Below, one piece after another: positions 23,494 through 35,122 of a stretch of DNA of 64,000 nt. The stretch comes from Paulownia fortunei (Eukaryota > Streptophyta > Magnoliopsida > Lamiales > Paulowniaceae): contig CM033108.1 in assembly GCA_019321725.1 (NCBI GenBank), positions 17,435,799-17,499,798 of the forward strand, given 5' to 3'. Numbering within the stretch: the first letter of the stretch is position 1; every line of letters begins with the position of its first letter. A program made the translations under genes and the position numbers. The notes below the pieces were generated by a model, which did not search any database, had not been told where the DNA came from, and worked only from the letters and a program-made list of their open reading frames with translations.

Positions 23494-26400
23494 ATGTCAG
23501 GTTCAAATCTTATTCTTGCATTACTTACTAATGAAAAGTTGACTAAACAAAACTTTGTTATGTGGAAAAGTAATATGAATGTCCTATTTGTCTGTGAAAA
23601 CTTCAAATTTATTCTTGTGAAGGAATGTCCTCAAGAACTTGCTGCCAATGCTCCATGTAATCTACGTGAGAGCTATGAAAAATGGATTAAAGCAAATAAC
23701 AAGGCCCGTGCCTACTTGTTAGCAGGCATGTTTGACGTGCTATGATTGAAACACGAAAAAGTAGAGACTGCTTAAGAAATAATGGAGTCTTTTTAGGCCA
23801 TGTTTGGGCAACCTTCTGATCAATCGCATCATGAAGTTGTGAAAGTGGCTATTAATGCGAATATGCAGAAGGGGACTAAGTTAGGCAACATATTTTGAAC
23901 ATGATTAACTATATGAGTATGGCTGAAATCCATGGTGCGACCCTTGATGAGCGCACCCAAGTAAGTATGATTTTAGAATCACTCTCATTGGTTTTCCTGT
24001 AATTCAAAAACAACTATGTTATAAACAAGTTGGGTTATGATATGACTCAATTGCTTAATGAGCTACAAACCTTCGAAGTTATTTCCATTGGAAAGGCTAC
24101 AGAAGGTGAGACAAATGTTGTTGAGGATAAGCCATCTTCCTCAAACAATAGTGAAGATAAAGAAGTAAAAGGGCAGTTTTGGGACTCAATCTGAAAATAC
24201 AAACAAGAAAGGTCCTAAAGGTAAGAAGAAGAACAATTCCGAGAAACAGGCTAAAGGAAAGTGTTTCAATTATGGAGTTGATGGGCATTGGAAGAGAAAC
24301 TATCCAAAGTATCTCTCCAAGATCCAAGAGAAGAAGAAAGATAAATATGATTTACTTGTTCTTGAAGTTTGTTGGAAAATAATTCGCCATCCTGGATAGT
24401 TGATTCATGACTCACTAATCATGTTTGTTCTTCTTTACAGAAATTTAGCTCTTTTAAGGAGCTTGTTGAAGTGACATTCATGATGAGAGTTGGCAATGGG
24501 GCCTTGATTTTGGCAAAAGCAATAGGAGTTATCTACCTGAATTTTAGGAATAAATATTTAACTTTGAACAATATTTATTTTAATCCTAGTTTTCATAGAA
24601 ATTTAATTTCTATTTCCAAGTTGCATGAATAATTATTTAGTATTTTTTTTATGATAATGAGATTATTGTTACTAGAAATGGTGTAAATATTTCTCATGCA
24701 ATGATGAATAATAGACTTTATGTGTTAAAGCTCAATGAACAACTGCTGCTTAATGTCAAATTGTTTAAAGTATAACATCCTTAGCCTAAGAAGTAAAAGG
24801 TTTCTCAAGAGGATGAAGTGTATCTTTGGCACCTAAGGTTGTGGCATATTATTGTAGATAGGATAAACAGGTCAGTAAAGGATAGTCCTTTAAGAGAGCT
24901 AAAATTTAGCACTCTTCCCATTTGTGAATCTTGTACAGAGGCTAAAATTACTAAAAGATCTTTCACTAGAAAAGGAAATAGGGCTAAAGAACTACTTAAA
25001 ACTTGTTCATATTGATGTTTGTAGTCCTATAACCATACAAGCTAGAGGTGGTTGTGAATATTTGTCAAATTTGTTGATGATTATTCAAGATATGGTTTCG
25101 TTTACCTAATGCAAAGGGAATTTAAAACTTTTGGAAAGTGTAAAGAATTCCAAGTAGAGGATGAAAGGCAATTAGGTAAATTCTTAAAGTCTCTAAGATT
25201 AGATCAAAGAGGCGAGTATATTGATACTAATATGTAGAGCATCGTATTTTGTACCAACTCACAACACTTAGAACTCCTCAGCAAAATGGTGTTGCTGAGG
25301 AGAAATCAAACTTTATTTGATATAATAAAGTCCAAGATGAACTACTTTTAATTGCCAGATTCATTTTGGGGTTATGCATTGCAAACGACGGTGTACATTT
25401 TGAATGTATTACCATCCAAGTCTATCCAAAAGACACCCGTAGAGGTATGGAATGGTAGTAAACCTACTTTACGTCATTTCCACATATAGGGGTGTCAGAT
25501 AAATGTGTTTAAAGAAAAGACTTAAAAGTTGTAACCATGATTAGAAGTGTATCTGTATATGGGATATCCCAAATGTACAAGAGGAGTTTTATTTTATAAT
25601 CCTCAAAATAAAAAGGTAATTATGTCAACAAATGTCATCTTTCCTGAAAATGATTATATAACAAATTTTAATCCTAATAGTGAAATTGTACTAGAGGAGT
25701 TACTTTCTGATAAGATCAAACTACAACAAATAAGAGTTGTTGGATAACATATCCAAAGAACCACCAACTTTGATCAGAATGTCATCCCACCTAGACAAAA
25801 TATGTGGTCTAAAAGACCACCAAAACACTATAGAAAGGACAAAAAGGCACAAGTTTCCATCTGCACAATAGTGAGGATGATCTATTAACATTCAAGCATG
25901 CAGTAGAAGATTCTAATAGAGAGAAAAGGCAAGACGCTAGGAACCAATAAATGGAATCCATATATTCTGATTTTATCTGGGAGCTTGTTGATCAACCTAA
26001 GGATGTCAGGGCCTATTGGGTGTAAATGGATCTTCAAGAAGAGAGTGTGGATGGGAAAGTAGAGATTTTCAAAGCAAGACTAGTGGCAAAGGACTATAAA
26101 CAGAAAGAGAAACTCAATTATGAGGAAACCTTCTCACCTGTAGCCATGCTTAAATTTATCCGCATACTACTCTCCGTTGTTGTGAGCTTGAGATATGGAA
26201 AAATAGATGTAAAGATAGCCTTTCTGAATGGCTATCTTGGGGAAGAGATCTATATTCAACAACTAGAAAGTTTCATAGCACAAGGCCAAGAGCTGAAAGT
26301 CTACAAGTTGTTGAGGTCCATTTATGGACTAAAACAAGCTTTTAGATCATGAAACCTAAATTTGGATGAGACGATTAAGTCTTATGGTTTTAATCAGAAT

Positions 26401-26890
26401 GTTAATGAGCATTGTGTATACAAGTACATCAAAGATAAGAAGGTGGTATTCTTGGTACTTTATGTAGATAATATTCTACTCATTGAGAATGATGTAGAAA
26501 TATTATCTAATGTCTAGAATTGGCTAGCCAGGAATTCCAAATAGAAGATTTGGACAAAGCAAATTATATTATTGGGATTCAAAATCACAAGAACTTAATA
26601 ATGTTAACATTATCTTAGGTATCTTATATTGATAATATAGAGGCAAATTCCCTATGCCTCACCAGTAGGCATCCTTATGTATGCCATGTAGTGCACAAGG
26701 CTAGACATTTATTATGTAATAAGGACAGTCGGTCATTTTCAGTCAAATTTAGGATTAAATCATAGAAAAATGGTAATTGATATATTCTCAAGTATCTTAG
26801 GAGAACGATAAATAATATTCTTATGTATTCATGTGGAGACCTGAATTGCTTTGAATATACTAATTCTAATTTTGATTAGAAAATGACAGT
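23494..26890 (+). pseudogene. Copia-2 gag-pol, broken
   Basis: The gag start is the ATG at 23494 (MSGSNLILALL), with a gag core to about 24070. A zinc knuckle at about 24260-24310 has lost two ligands: it reads CFNYGVDGHWKRNY, with Tyr in place of two Cys. The protease shows SWIVDS then a stop where DSGAT is expected (about 24392-24410). The integrase zinc region (LWHLRLWHI ... CESC) is at about 24820-24940 and its core runs to about 25470. The RT start is at 26040-26350 (KARLVAKDYK; LKFIRILLSVV; YGLKQAF), with the active site near 26460 as YVDNIL. A decayed RNase H start (MYSCGDLN) is near 26825. Stops and frameshifts are scattered throughout. The end joins a different copia fragment, and no 3' LTR remains. 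Confidence 0.85.
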
Positions 26891-26894
26891 CGAA

Positions 26895-27605
26895 AGTCAA
26901 CCTCCGGATCAGTATCCACTTCTTAGAGGAAGAGTTTATATTGGATAGAAATGGGCAAGTCATAGAACTTGAAGAAGTTCAAGAACTATAAAACACCACT
27001 GATACCACAATGGAAGTCCTGCCGATTGAGGCTGGACCTTTTGATACACAACCTCCTAGGAGATCTAAAAGGATCTCAAAGCTACCTGAGAGGTAGAGCT
27101 TTCTGTTAGAGAACAGCGAGGAGAGTCTCTCATTGGATAGTGATCTGAGGACGTATGGAGAAGCGATGTCAGACATCGATTTGAAAAAATAGCGTGAAGT
27201 CATGCAATCCAAAATGGACTCTATGTACTCTAACAAGGTATGGACCTTGGTGGACCTCCAATAGTGAATTATTCCCATTGGCTATAAATGGGTCTACAAG
27301 CAGAAGCTTGGAGTAAATGGAGAGATAATGACCTATAAAGCTCGATTGGTCGCAAAAGGTTATACTCAAAAGCAATGAATTGACTATGAAGAATCTTTTT
27401 CGCCAGTTGCGATGCTTAAATCTATTCAGATTCTGCTGGCTATATCTGCATATTATGACTATGAAATATGGTAGATGGATGTAAAGACCACCTTTCTAAA
27501 TGAAAACATGAGGCAGCCTGAGGGCTTCATATCCAGTAGGAGTGAGCAAAAGGTTTGCAAACTCCAGAAATCTATTTATGGACTCAATCAAGCTTTCGAA
27601 AATTT
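26895..27605 (+). pseudogene. RT fragment from a second copia element
   Basis: This piece begins upstream of RT (LDRNGQVIELEEVQ, about 26940-26985) although the sequence just before it is Copia-2 RNase H, so two elements are joined head to tail. It goes on through PRRSKRISKLPER, KVWTLVDLQ, YKWVYKQKLG, YKARLVAKGY, FSPVAMLKSI and ends at SIYGLNQAF near 27597. The VELEEVQE string also occurs in Copia-3 (57290 region, minus strand), so it is from the same family. There are five or more stops. The right end breaks into an inverted gypsy LTR fragment. Confidence 0.85.
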
Positions 27606-27730
27606 TGGGTAAGTCACTTCTTATTTTTGTACGGATAAAAATATATATTTATGTCGTTTATTTCTAATTTGAAAGAAAATTTTTTATTCAAGTTAACTAG
27701 TTATCTACCTGTGAGATAATAATTAATATA
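27599..27730 (+). repeat. Inverted fragment of the Gypsy-2 LTR (about 130 bp)
   Basis: The sequence is the reverse complement of about 38887-39018 inside the Gypsy-2 LTR, with only a handful of mismatches. It lies exactly between a copia RT fragment (left) and the Gypsy-2 gag start (right), with a sharp break on both sides. Confidence 0.85.
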
Positions 27731-27953
27731 ATAGCCAATCCTCTGCAGCTGTGGGATCTGCCGCATCTTCAAATATTAGTAGATTGAGTTTTCTGAATCT
27801 TTCCCCAACTATCTCCACTGGTTCTGCTCGGGGCTGTGGTTGATTCATTTTAGCTCTCTTAATCCACACACATCCCTCTGCTGGATGAGTTATTGATTTG
27901 TTCTGATTGTCGCTGAATCGGTTTATAACAGTATCCCGATCATCATTTGACAT
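27731..27953 (-). pseudogene. Gypsy-2 gag, N-terminal fragment
   Basis: From the ATG at 27953 (MSNDDRDTV) the minus strand encodes about 74 residues that end at PTAAEDWL, a conserved phrase at the start of the gypsy gag domain. The reading then runs into the inverted LTR fragment and stops. Everything downstream (rest of gag, pol, 3' LTR) is missing. The ATG is about 200 bases from the primer-binding site at 28157-28168, a normal leader length for chromoviruses. Confidence 0.75.
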
Positions 27954-28156
27954 ATGTGTCTCCCTTCTTTGTTTCTACCTCTACTACTAATCTCACTCCT
28001 TGTTCTTGTCATGGTTGCAATATTGTTTTAGAACATGGCCAATTTAATTCATGAAATAATAATGCATCACATAATAAAATAAAACTTACGAGCAAGGCGG
28101 TGCTTCCAGAAGTTCCAAGTTTATGTACATGGACAGTCTACAGAACCTGTAACTGC

Positions 28157-28168
28157 GATCTGATACCA
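28157..28168 (-). promoter_or_regulatory. Primer-binding site of Gypsy-2
   Basis: On the minus strand this reads TGGTATCAGATC, one base off the canonical tRNA-iMet site. It lies three bases from the LTR edge at 28172, so the LTR beginning there is a 5' LTR of a minus-strand element. Confidence 0.8.
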
Positions 28169-28180
28169 CTTTGTAACACC

Positions 28181-28185
28181 CCTAT
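28181..28185. repeat. Target-site duplication of Gypsy-3, left copy
   Basis: CCTAT immediately before the LTR start. The right copy is CCTAT at 37418-37422. The exact match shows one insertion event without later loss of its edges. Confidence 0.9.
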
Positions 28186-30476
28186 TGTAACACCCCTTAA
28201 CCTAACTGCAGAGCCTAAACAAACTGATACAGTTAAGTCAAGAAATGTTAATTTTTCATCTTTACTAGAGTTATGATTTTTAATAAAAGTTCTCATTCTT
28301 AGTTATAAGAGAAAGAACTTGAATCATTTTAAAACACCATATACATATATCAAAACTGAGTACATCTGTTTACAAAACCATAACAGAGCGGCTTATTTAA
28401 AAACAAAATAGAGTTTTCAAAATAAACTACAAAACAGGTTGAAGCATGGCATATGAACAAATCTCTGTCCGGCCGCTCTAGAGACTCAGTCAACCTCTAA
28501 ACCTGTACATTTCCACCTGCATCACATGAATCTAATGAGCTAAAGGCTCAGTAAGTTGAAACTTATGCAATAAAAAAATAACATATATGCACATCTCATA
28601 AATCATTAAATGCAATATTCTATTTAATAATTTTCATTCATAAATCATTCTTTAGGGCCTTGAAGAAGTGTGGTACCTAACTAATAGCGATAGACCTTAG
28701 TTTTCGGAACCTGTTCATAATGATTGGCCAATAAGAGAACTAATACGGGGTTTCCATACTTGGTCTTTCAACCTCAGGTATTAGCCGTATTCTATCTCAT
28801 TCATTGTGGCTTTTCTATACCGGTTTTTCAACCTCAAGTATTTGCCACCATTTGTTGGGTCCGCCGGTCCCTCCCGCGTCCCTCGTCTACCCAACCATCA
28901 ATCAAGTACCATACTTCCTTTTCAAAAACCTCATTATATTCTTAATAGTGTCATGCTTCATAAACCATAAATGCATCAAACATTATATCATTTGACAAAC
29001 AACAACAATCACATTAAAACATGAACAAACATTATATGATTCTTGTGATACACCAAATGAAAGCTTCAACTTACCTCAAGTCCACTTTGTGCTAGGTGAA
29101 AAGGCCAATCTCTTTGGAAGATAAGATGTGTTAAAGGCCTAACATAATCAAATCATGTACCATTTAATATCCTTTTTATAAATCATTTAGTCTATTCTAG
29201 TTAAAGTTTATATACACTTTTCAATCTTTTGTAAAGAATTACATATCAATTACATAACCTTAAAAACAATGCATACTCCATATTTTACTACTAATTCAAG
29301 ACATTAAACATTAGGCACCATTAAATAACTAATAATTCAAATATGATTATTAGGGCAGCCCCAAAATATGAACACAATCCGAATTAAAATGACGTAAACT
29401 TGATTTTTAACTTAAATTGATTCTAACCTTCAATTAAGCAAATAATTGCTATTGTTTTCAATCATTCAAACAAACTTCCAAACACCATATAAGCATTACA
29501 AAATCAATAGAAATAAGTAAATTAAACAATTTCACAAGACTATCAATTTTGCTAAAAAAATAGCTTAACTAGCTTGGTTTTGGCTTCAAGTGTAACTTAC
29601 TTAAGTTTTCAATCATACAAAAGCATACTAAAATATGTAACCATCCAAGATACTACAAATTCATCATAAGAAACATTGAAAAAGAATATACCTTGATTAA
29701 GTTGGAATTTAAGCTTCAAAATCAACGGTTTTCAAGCTTAAAAGGATGGAAACTTGTTCTAGTTGTGTTCTATGATTCCTATGGATTGAATTCAACTTTT
29801 GTGAGTATGAGAGTGTAGAAATTTGGAGAAACTTAGGAGAATAAGGGCTGGTCGTTTTTGAGGTGCTTCCACAAGAAATATGGATGAAAATGATTTCTTT
29901 GACCTTTCAAAGAGAGGTAAGTGGAGGGTGATGATTGGTTGCATCATGCTTGTGTCTTCTCATGCCAAAAGCCACGTTCATGGGCTAAGGAGATGACAAA
30001 AATTGATGCTTTGGTGTTATAATCAAGTGCAATGCGGTTTAGAATGGTTTTATGCAACCTAGTCAACCAACCAATCAAATTGCACCATTGTGCATACTTT
30101 TAGTTCTTAGCCAATGTAACATATTTCAAGTAAATATTTAGACAATTAATCACTTTAGCAATAACTAGTATGGAGCAATACAAATAATTCATTTCATAGT
30201 CATTCAACACATCAATCTTTCTAACCGAGATACCGAGCTTTTCACTGCAAAAAGGGCACTTAAGGAATATGTTAAATTAAGAAATGAAAGTTTGATCTCA
30301 TATTTCATGTACTAATGCATGTTAAATCATAACTGAAGCATATAATAACAATTATTCATGTTCGTGCAATCATGCTATTTGTAAGCCATAATTCAATAAT
30401 GCACATTGATTAGATGCAAATTCATGAAAATGCTTATTATTGGCTATATAGAGAGAATTGAGAATTGGGCATCACA
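28186..30476 (-). repeat. 3' LTR of Gypsy-3 (2291 bp)
   Basis: On the plus strand it runs from TGTAACACC to GGGCATCACA, next to the polypurine tract. It matches 35123-37417 over the full length with scattered substitutions and small indels. Open frames inside (for example 28724-28945) are shared with the other LTR copy and have no motif. Confidence 0.95.
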
Positions 30477-30492
30477 ATCCTTCCTTCCTTAT
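30477..30492 (-). promoter_or_regulatory. Polypurine tract of Gypsy-3
   Basis: On the minus strand this is AAGGAAGGAAGGAT, immediately upstream of the 3' LTR. Confidence 0.85.
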
Positions 30493-30629
30493 AAAAATTT
30501 CGTCCTCGAAATTTGACATACCAAATAATTCCGAATACTTGCTCTGCATTCTTCTTCTCTTTTCCCATGTGGCCTCTTCTACAGAATGATTCCTCCATAA
30601 TACTTTAACAAGTCGAATCTTTTTCGCTC

Positions 30630-33600
30630 TCAACTCTTTTCCTTCTGATCTAGAATTTGCACTGGTTTCTCTTCATAGGCTAAATCATGAGTCAATTCCA
30701 ACGGTTCATAACTCAACACATGAGAAGGGTTTGAAATGTACTTTCTCAACATAGACACATGGAAAACATTATGAACAGTAGATAATGATGGAGGTAAGGC
30801 CACTCTATAAGCTTTATCACCAACTCTTTCGAGAATCTCGAATGGGCCGACATACCTTGGACTGAGTTTTCCTTTCTTTCCAAATCTCATAACACCTTTC
30901 ATGGGGGCTACTTTTAAGAACACATGATCCCCAATGGCAAACTCTAGATCTTTTCTCCGTTTATCTGCATAACTTTTCTGTCTACTCTGCGCAATCTTCA
31001 TTCTCTCTCGTATCTTCTCCACTACCTTAGCGGTATGTTGAACTATTTCTGGACCAAGTAGGCTTCGTTCTCCAACTTCATCCCAATGAACTGGAGATCT
31101 ACATTTCCTTCCATACAATGCTTCATAAGGCGCCATTCCAATTGTTGATTGATAGCTATTATTATAAGTGAACTCCACTAATGGAAGCTTTGCATCCCAA
31201 CTCCCTTGAAAATCTAGCACACAAGCTCTTAACATATCCTCTAATATTTGAATAACCCTTTCTGATTGCCCGTCACTTTGTGGATGAAATACTGTACTGA
31301 ATGCAAGTTTTGTTCCCATGGCACTGTGTAAGCTCTTCCAAAATGTAGATGTAAACTTAGGATCTCTGTCAGACACTATTAAAACTGGCACCCCATGTAA
31401 CCTGACTATCTCTTTAATATATTGTTGAGCATACTGGTCCATATTGTATGTGGATTTCACTGGAAGAAAAATGGCTGATTTAGTTAATCTATCAACAATC
31501 ACCCATATGGAATTATACCCCTTTTGTGTTCTAGGTAATCCAAGCACAAAGTCCATTGTAATGTGCTCCCATTTCCACTCTGGAATCAACAAAGGCTTCA
31601 ACAACCCTGATGGTCTTTGATGTTCAATCTTAACTTGTTGACAAGTTAGACATTCAGCCACAAATTTTGCTATATCTCTCTTCATTTTAGGCCACCAATA
31701 ATGTTGTTGTAAGTTCTTATACATTTTTGTGCTACCTGGGTGTACTGAGTAAGGATTAGTATGAGCTTCTTCTAAAATATCTCCTTTCATGGCCTTGTCA
31801 AACGGCACACACAGTCTCCCTTTATATCGAATAATCCCATCATCAGTAATAGAGAAGTCTGGCCTCTTTCCAACCTCAATCATTCTTTTCAATCTACACA
31901 AATGTGTGTCCACCTTTTGACCTTCTCTAATTCTATCTTGAAGTACAGGTCTCAACACTAAGGCTGACAACAAAAACTTTTTCCCTTTAGGTACAATTTC
32001 AAGCTCTAATCTCTGCAAATCCAGTAATATTGACTTTTGTATAACAAAAAGAGAAGACGTGGATTTTCTGCTCAATGCATCTGCAACCACATTCGCTTTA
32101 CCAGGATGATAGTTGATCACACAATCATAATCCTTCACAAGTTCTAACCATCTTCTTTGTCTCATATTCAACTCTTTTTGGGTAAAGAAGTACTTCAAAC
32201 TCTTATGATCTGTGTATATCTCACACTTCTCACCATACAAATAATGTCTCCAAATTTTCAAGGCAAAAACCACAGCAGCAAGTTCCAAATCATGGGTTGG
32301 ATAATTCTTTTCATATTCCTTCAATTGCCTTGAAGCATAGGCAATAACCTTCCCATTTTGCATCAAAATAGCACCCAAACCATTTTTTGAAGCGTCGCTA
32401 TACACCATGAATCCACCAATTCCAGTTGGAATGGTAAGAACAGGAGCTGTAGTTAATTTTTGTTTCAGTTCTTCAAAACTTCTTTCACAAGCATTGGTCC
32501 ACAAGAACTTCACATTCTTTCTTGTCAACATTGTCATTAGAGTTGCTATCTTTGAAAATCCCTGAACAAATCGTCGATAGTACCCTGCTAATCCCAAGAA
32601 ACTCCTTACTTCTGATACATTTGTTGGTGTTGGCCACTTAATGACAGCTTCTACCTTGCTCGGATCAACAGAAATACCATCCTTTGATACTACATGACCT
32701 AGGAATACCACTTGTTCAAGCCAAAACTCACACTTCTTGAATTTAGCATACAACTGTTTTTCTTTAAGAACTTGCAGCACAATCTTCAAATGTTCCTTGT
32801 GCTCTTCTTTATCACGTGAATAAATTAGGATGTCATCAATAAACACAATCACAAATTTATCGAGATATTGCTTGAACACCCTATTCATTAGATCCATAAA
32901 AGCTGCAGGGGCATTGGTTAAACCGAAAGGCATCACTAGAAATTCATAATGTCCATACCTTGTTCGGAATGCAGTCTTTGGTATGTCTTCTTCCTTGATC
33001 TTCAATTGATGATACCCAGAACGCAAATCAATCTTAGAAAATACAGATGCTCCCTGCAATTGATCAAACAAATCATCTATTCTTGGGAGTGGATACTTAT
33101 TCTTGACTGTTATCTTATTCAGCTCTCTATAATCAATGCACAACCGCAATGTACCATCCTTCTTTTTCACGAACAACACAGGTGCTCCCCAAGGAGAATA
33201 ACTAGGGCGAATAAAACCCTTATCAAGCAATTCTTGCAATTGAACTTTTAACTCTTTCAATTCTGTTGGTGCCATTCGGTATGGTGCTTTAGAAATAGAA
33301 GTAGTTCCTGGCATAACATCAATCACAAATTCGATCTCTCGATTCGGTGGTAGTCCCGGTAAATCATCTGGAAATAACTCAACAAATTCTTGAACCACAT
33401 CTACATTTTCTGGCTTTAATTGTGCTTCAACTGAGGTGTCCAGAACACTTGCCAAATACCCAACACAACCTTTATTCAACATCTTTTGAGCTTTCAATGC
33501 AGATATAATTGGTAAGGACCGTGAGAATGAGATACCATTAAACATAAACTGTTCTTCCCCAGGTGGCTGAAAAATCACAATCTTCTTATTACAATCAATT

Positions 33601-34919
33601 GTTGCATGATATTTGGTAAGCCAATCCATACCTAGAATAACCTCAAAATTTGGCATCGGTAAAACAACAAGATCTGCATAGAGAGTCCTATCACTAATCT
33701 GAATAGAACAAGCCCTTAACATTTGGTTGGAATCCATTTCTTCCCCAGATGGAACAGTCACACTGTACCTTACTTTTAATAAATCTGGTGTAATGCCCAA
33801 TTTTCTCACAAATGCACATGATGCAAATGAATGCGTAGATCCAGAATCTATCAATGCAATTGCAGGTATCCCAAAAATTAAAATAGTACCTGTGACTACG
33901 GAAGCATCTGCATCAGCTTGTTCTTGTGTCATTGCATACACTCTCCCCTGAACTTTCCCCTGTACTGTTGGGCAATCCTTTGCTATATGTCCAGGCTTTT
34001 TACACTTAAAGCAACGATTAGTACCACTATAGCATTCCCTAAAATGATTCTTCCCACACTTAGTACATTTAGGCCTTTCAATTGTAGAAGAAGTCTGTCC
34101 AACTCTAGGACGCTTTTCATTCCCTTGGCTTAATTTTTGCTCTCCTTTCTTCCACTGGTTTAGATTTCTTGGAGTGAATACTTGCTTCTTTTGTTGTTGG
34201 AATTTCTCAATCTCTTTCTCATCTAAATCAGCCATCAAAGACTTGTCCACCAGTTCTCTAAACTCTGTTACTGAAGACATTCTCACATCTCTTCTAATTT
34301 CAGGATTAAGGCCCCTCAAGAAATGATCCATCTTCTCATTGTTGTCTCTGGCAATGTATGACACATACTTGCAACCCTGTTCAAATTTTCTCACATAATC
34401 ACATACAGACATCGCTCCTTGTTTTAACTCCAAGAATTCCTTTACTCTGAGTGACCTAGCATCCCTGGTGAAATACTTATCATAAAAGATTGTTTTAAAC
34501 CTCTCCCAAGTTAGTTCTTCCATATTCACTGCAAGTTTAGCTCCTTCCCACCAAGTTCTAGCATCCTTCTTCAACAAGAAAATTGCACAGAGTACCTTCT
34601 CAGCATCATCAATTCGCATGTAGTCAAAGATAGTGTCCAAAGATTTCACCCATTCCTCTGCAACCATGGGATCAGACCCACCATTAAAATCAACCGGTTC
34701 CATCTTTCTAAACTTCTCATATACAGCCTGTGAAGGATCCTGTCGAGCTTGTGGTGGAGGAAGGCGCTGATTCTGTTCTTGGGTTCTTTGTTGCATATCT
34801 AGCAATTGTTGTATCTGTTCACCATGCATTCTAGTTTGTTGTTGAATGAGATCAGTCAAATTATCCACCACACTATGATTACCCTCATGATCATCCATTG
34901 TCTTCCTTTTTGGTGCCAT
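30630..34919 (-). CDS. gag-pol: Gypsy-3 gag-pol polyprotein (chromovirus), chromodomain tail cut off
   Basis: One open frame of 1429 codons encodes capsid and all enzymes for copying and inserting the element. I take the ATG at 34919 (gtcATGGC, a good initiation context); an in-frame ATG at 34955 would add 12 residues. Domains: gag about 85-203; zinc knuckles C285-C288-H292-C296 and C303-C306-H311-C316; protease DSG 358-360; RT about 540-720 with FIDD 693-696; RNase H D842, E879, D904, D947; integrase zinc site H1053, H1060, C1090, C1093 and catalytic D1123, D1184, E1220 (35 residues between the last two). All key residues are present. The frame ends at QILDQKEKS; in Gypsy-1 the same place continues for about 29 codons into a chromodomain-like tail. 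The coding potential for that tail is still there in another frame (down to about 30540), so one base has been lost in an A-run near 30636-30640. Confidence 0.95.
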   Translation of the reverse strand: MAPKRKTMDDHEGNHSVVDNLTDLIQQQTRMHGEQIQQLLDMQQRTQEQNQRLPPPQARQDPSQAVYEKFRKMEPVDFNGGSDPMVAEEWVKSLDTIFDYMRIDDAEKVLCAIFLLKKDARTWWEGAKLAVNMEELTWERFKTIFYDKYFTRDARSLRVKEFLELKQGAMSVCDYVRKFEQGCKYVSYIARDNNEKMDHFLRGLNPEIRRDVRMSSVTEFRELVDKSLMADLDEKEIEKFQQQKKQVFTPRNLNQWKKGEQKLSQGNEKRPRVGQTSSTIERPKCTKCGKNHFRECYSGTNRCFKCKKPGHIAKDCPTVQGKVQGRVYAMTQEQADADASVVTGTILIFGIPAIALIDSGSTHSFASCAFVRKLGITPDLLKVRYSVTVPSGEEMDSNQMLRACSIQISDRTLYADLVVLPMPNFEVILGMDWLTKYHATIDCNKKIVIFQPPGEEQFMFNGISFSRSLPIISALKAQKMLNKGCVGYLASVLDTSVEAQLKPENVDVVQEFVELFPDDLPGLPPNREIEFVIDVMPGTTSISKAPYRMAPTELKELKVQLQELLDKGFIRPSYSPWGAPVLFVKKKDGTLRLCIDYRELNKITVKNKYPLPRIDDLFDQLQGASVFSKIDLRSGYHQLKIKEEDIPKTAFRTRYGHYEFLVMPFGLTNAPAAFMDLMNRVFKQYLDKFVIVFIDDILIYSRDKEEHKEHLKIVLQVLKEKQLYAKFKKCEFWLEQVVFLGHVVSKDGISVDPSKVEAVIKWPTPTNVSEVRSFLGLAGYYRRFVQGFSKIATLMTMLTRKNVKFLWTNACERSFEELKQKLTTAPVLTIPTGIGGFMVYSDASKNGLGAILMQNGKVIAYASRQLKEYEKNYPTHDLELAAVVFALKIWRHYLYGEKCEIYTDHKSLKYFFTQKELNMRQRRWLELVKDYDCVINYHPGKANVVADALSRKSTSSLFVIQKSILLDLQRLELEIVPKGKKFLLSALVLRPVLQDRIREGQKVDTHLCRLKRMIEVGKRPDFSITDDGIIRYKGRLCVPFDKAMKGDILEEAHTNPYSVHPGSTKMYKNLQQHYWWPKMKRDIAKFVAECLTCQQVKIEHQRPSGLLKPLLIPEWKWEHITMDFVLGLPRTQKGYNSIWVIVDRLTKSAIFLPVKSTYNMDQYAQQYIKEIVRLHGVPVLIVSDRDPKFTSTFWKSLHSAMGTKLAFSTVFHPQSDGQSERVIQILEDMLRACVLDFQGSWDAKLPLVEFTYNNSYQSTIGMAPYEALYGRKCRSPVHWDEVGERSLLGPEIVQHTAKVVEKIRERMKIAQSRQKSYADKRRKDLEFAIGDHVFLKVAPMKGVMRFGKKGKLSPRYVGPFEILERVGDKAYRVALPPSLSTVHNVFHVSMLRKYISNPSHVLSYEPLELTHDLAYEEKPVQILDQKEKS

Positions 34920-35105
34920 GACCTGATATGCATTGCCCAGTCTCATTCCATTCATTAGCCAATAATAAATGCATAATCATGACAATAACATGGAATGAAA
35001 TATAATCAAATAAACATAAAAGCAAATAAACATGTAGTTGACCAAAAACCCCAGCCAGGATGTGTTCATATGCCTTCTTCTGTCTACAGGAACGACTAAA
35101 CCTCT

Positions 35106-35117
35106 GCTCTGATACCA
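35106..35117 (-). promoter_or_regulatory. Primer-binding site of Gypsy-3
   Basis: On the minus strand this is TGGTATCAGAGC, a perfect match to the 3' end of initiator tRNA-Met, five bases from the 5' LTR. Confidence 0.95.
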
Positions 35118-35122
35118 CAAAC

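Noticed and set aside
28724..28945. 73-codon plus-strand frame, present again at 35658-35879
   Set aside because: Both copies are inside the Gypsy-3 LTRs. They match because the LTRs match, and there is no domain.
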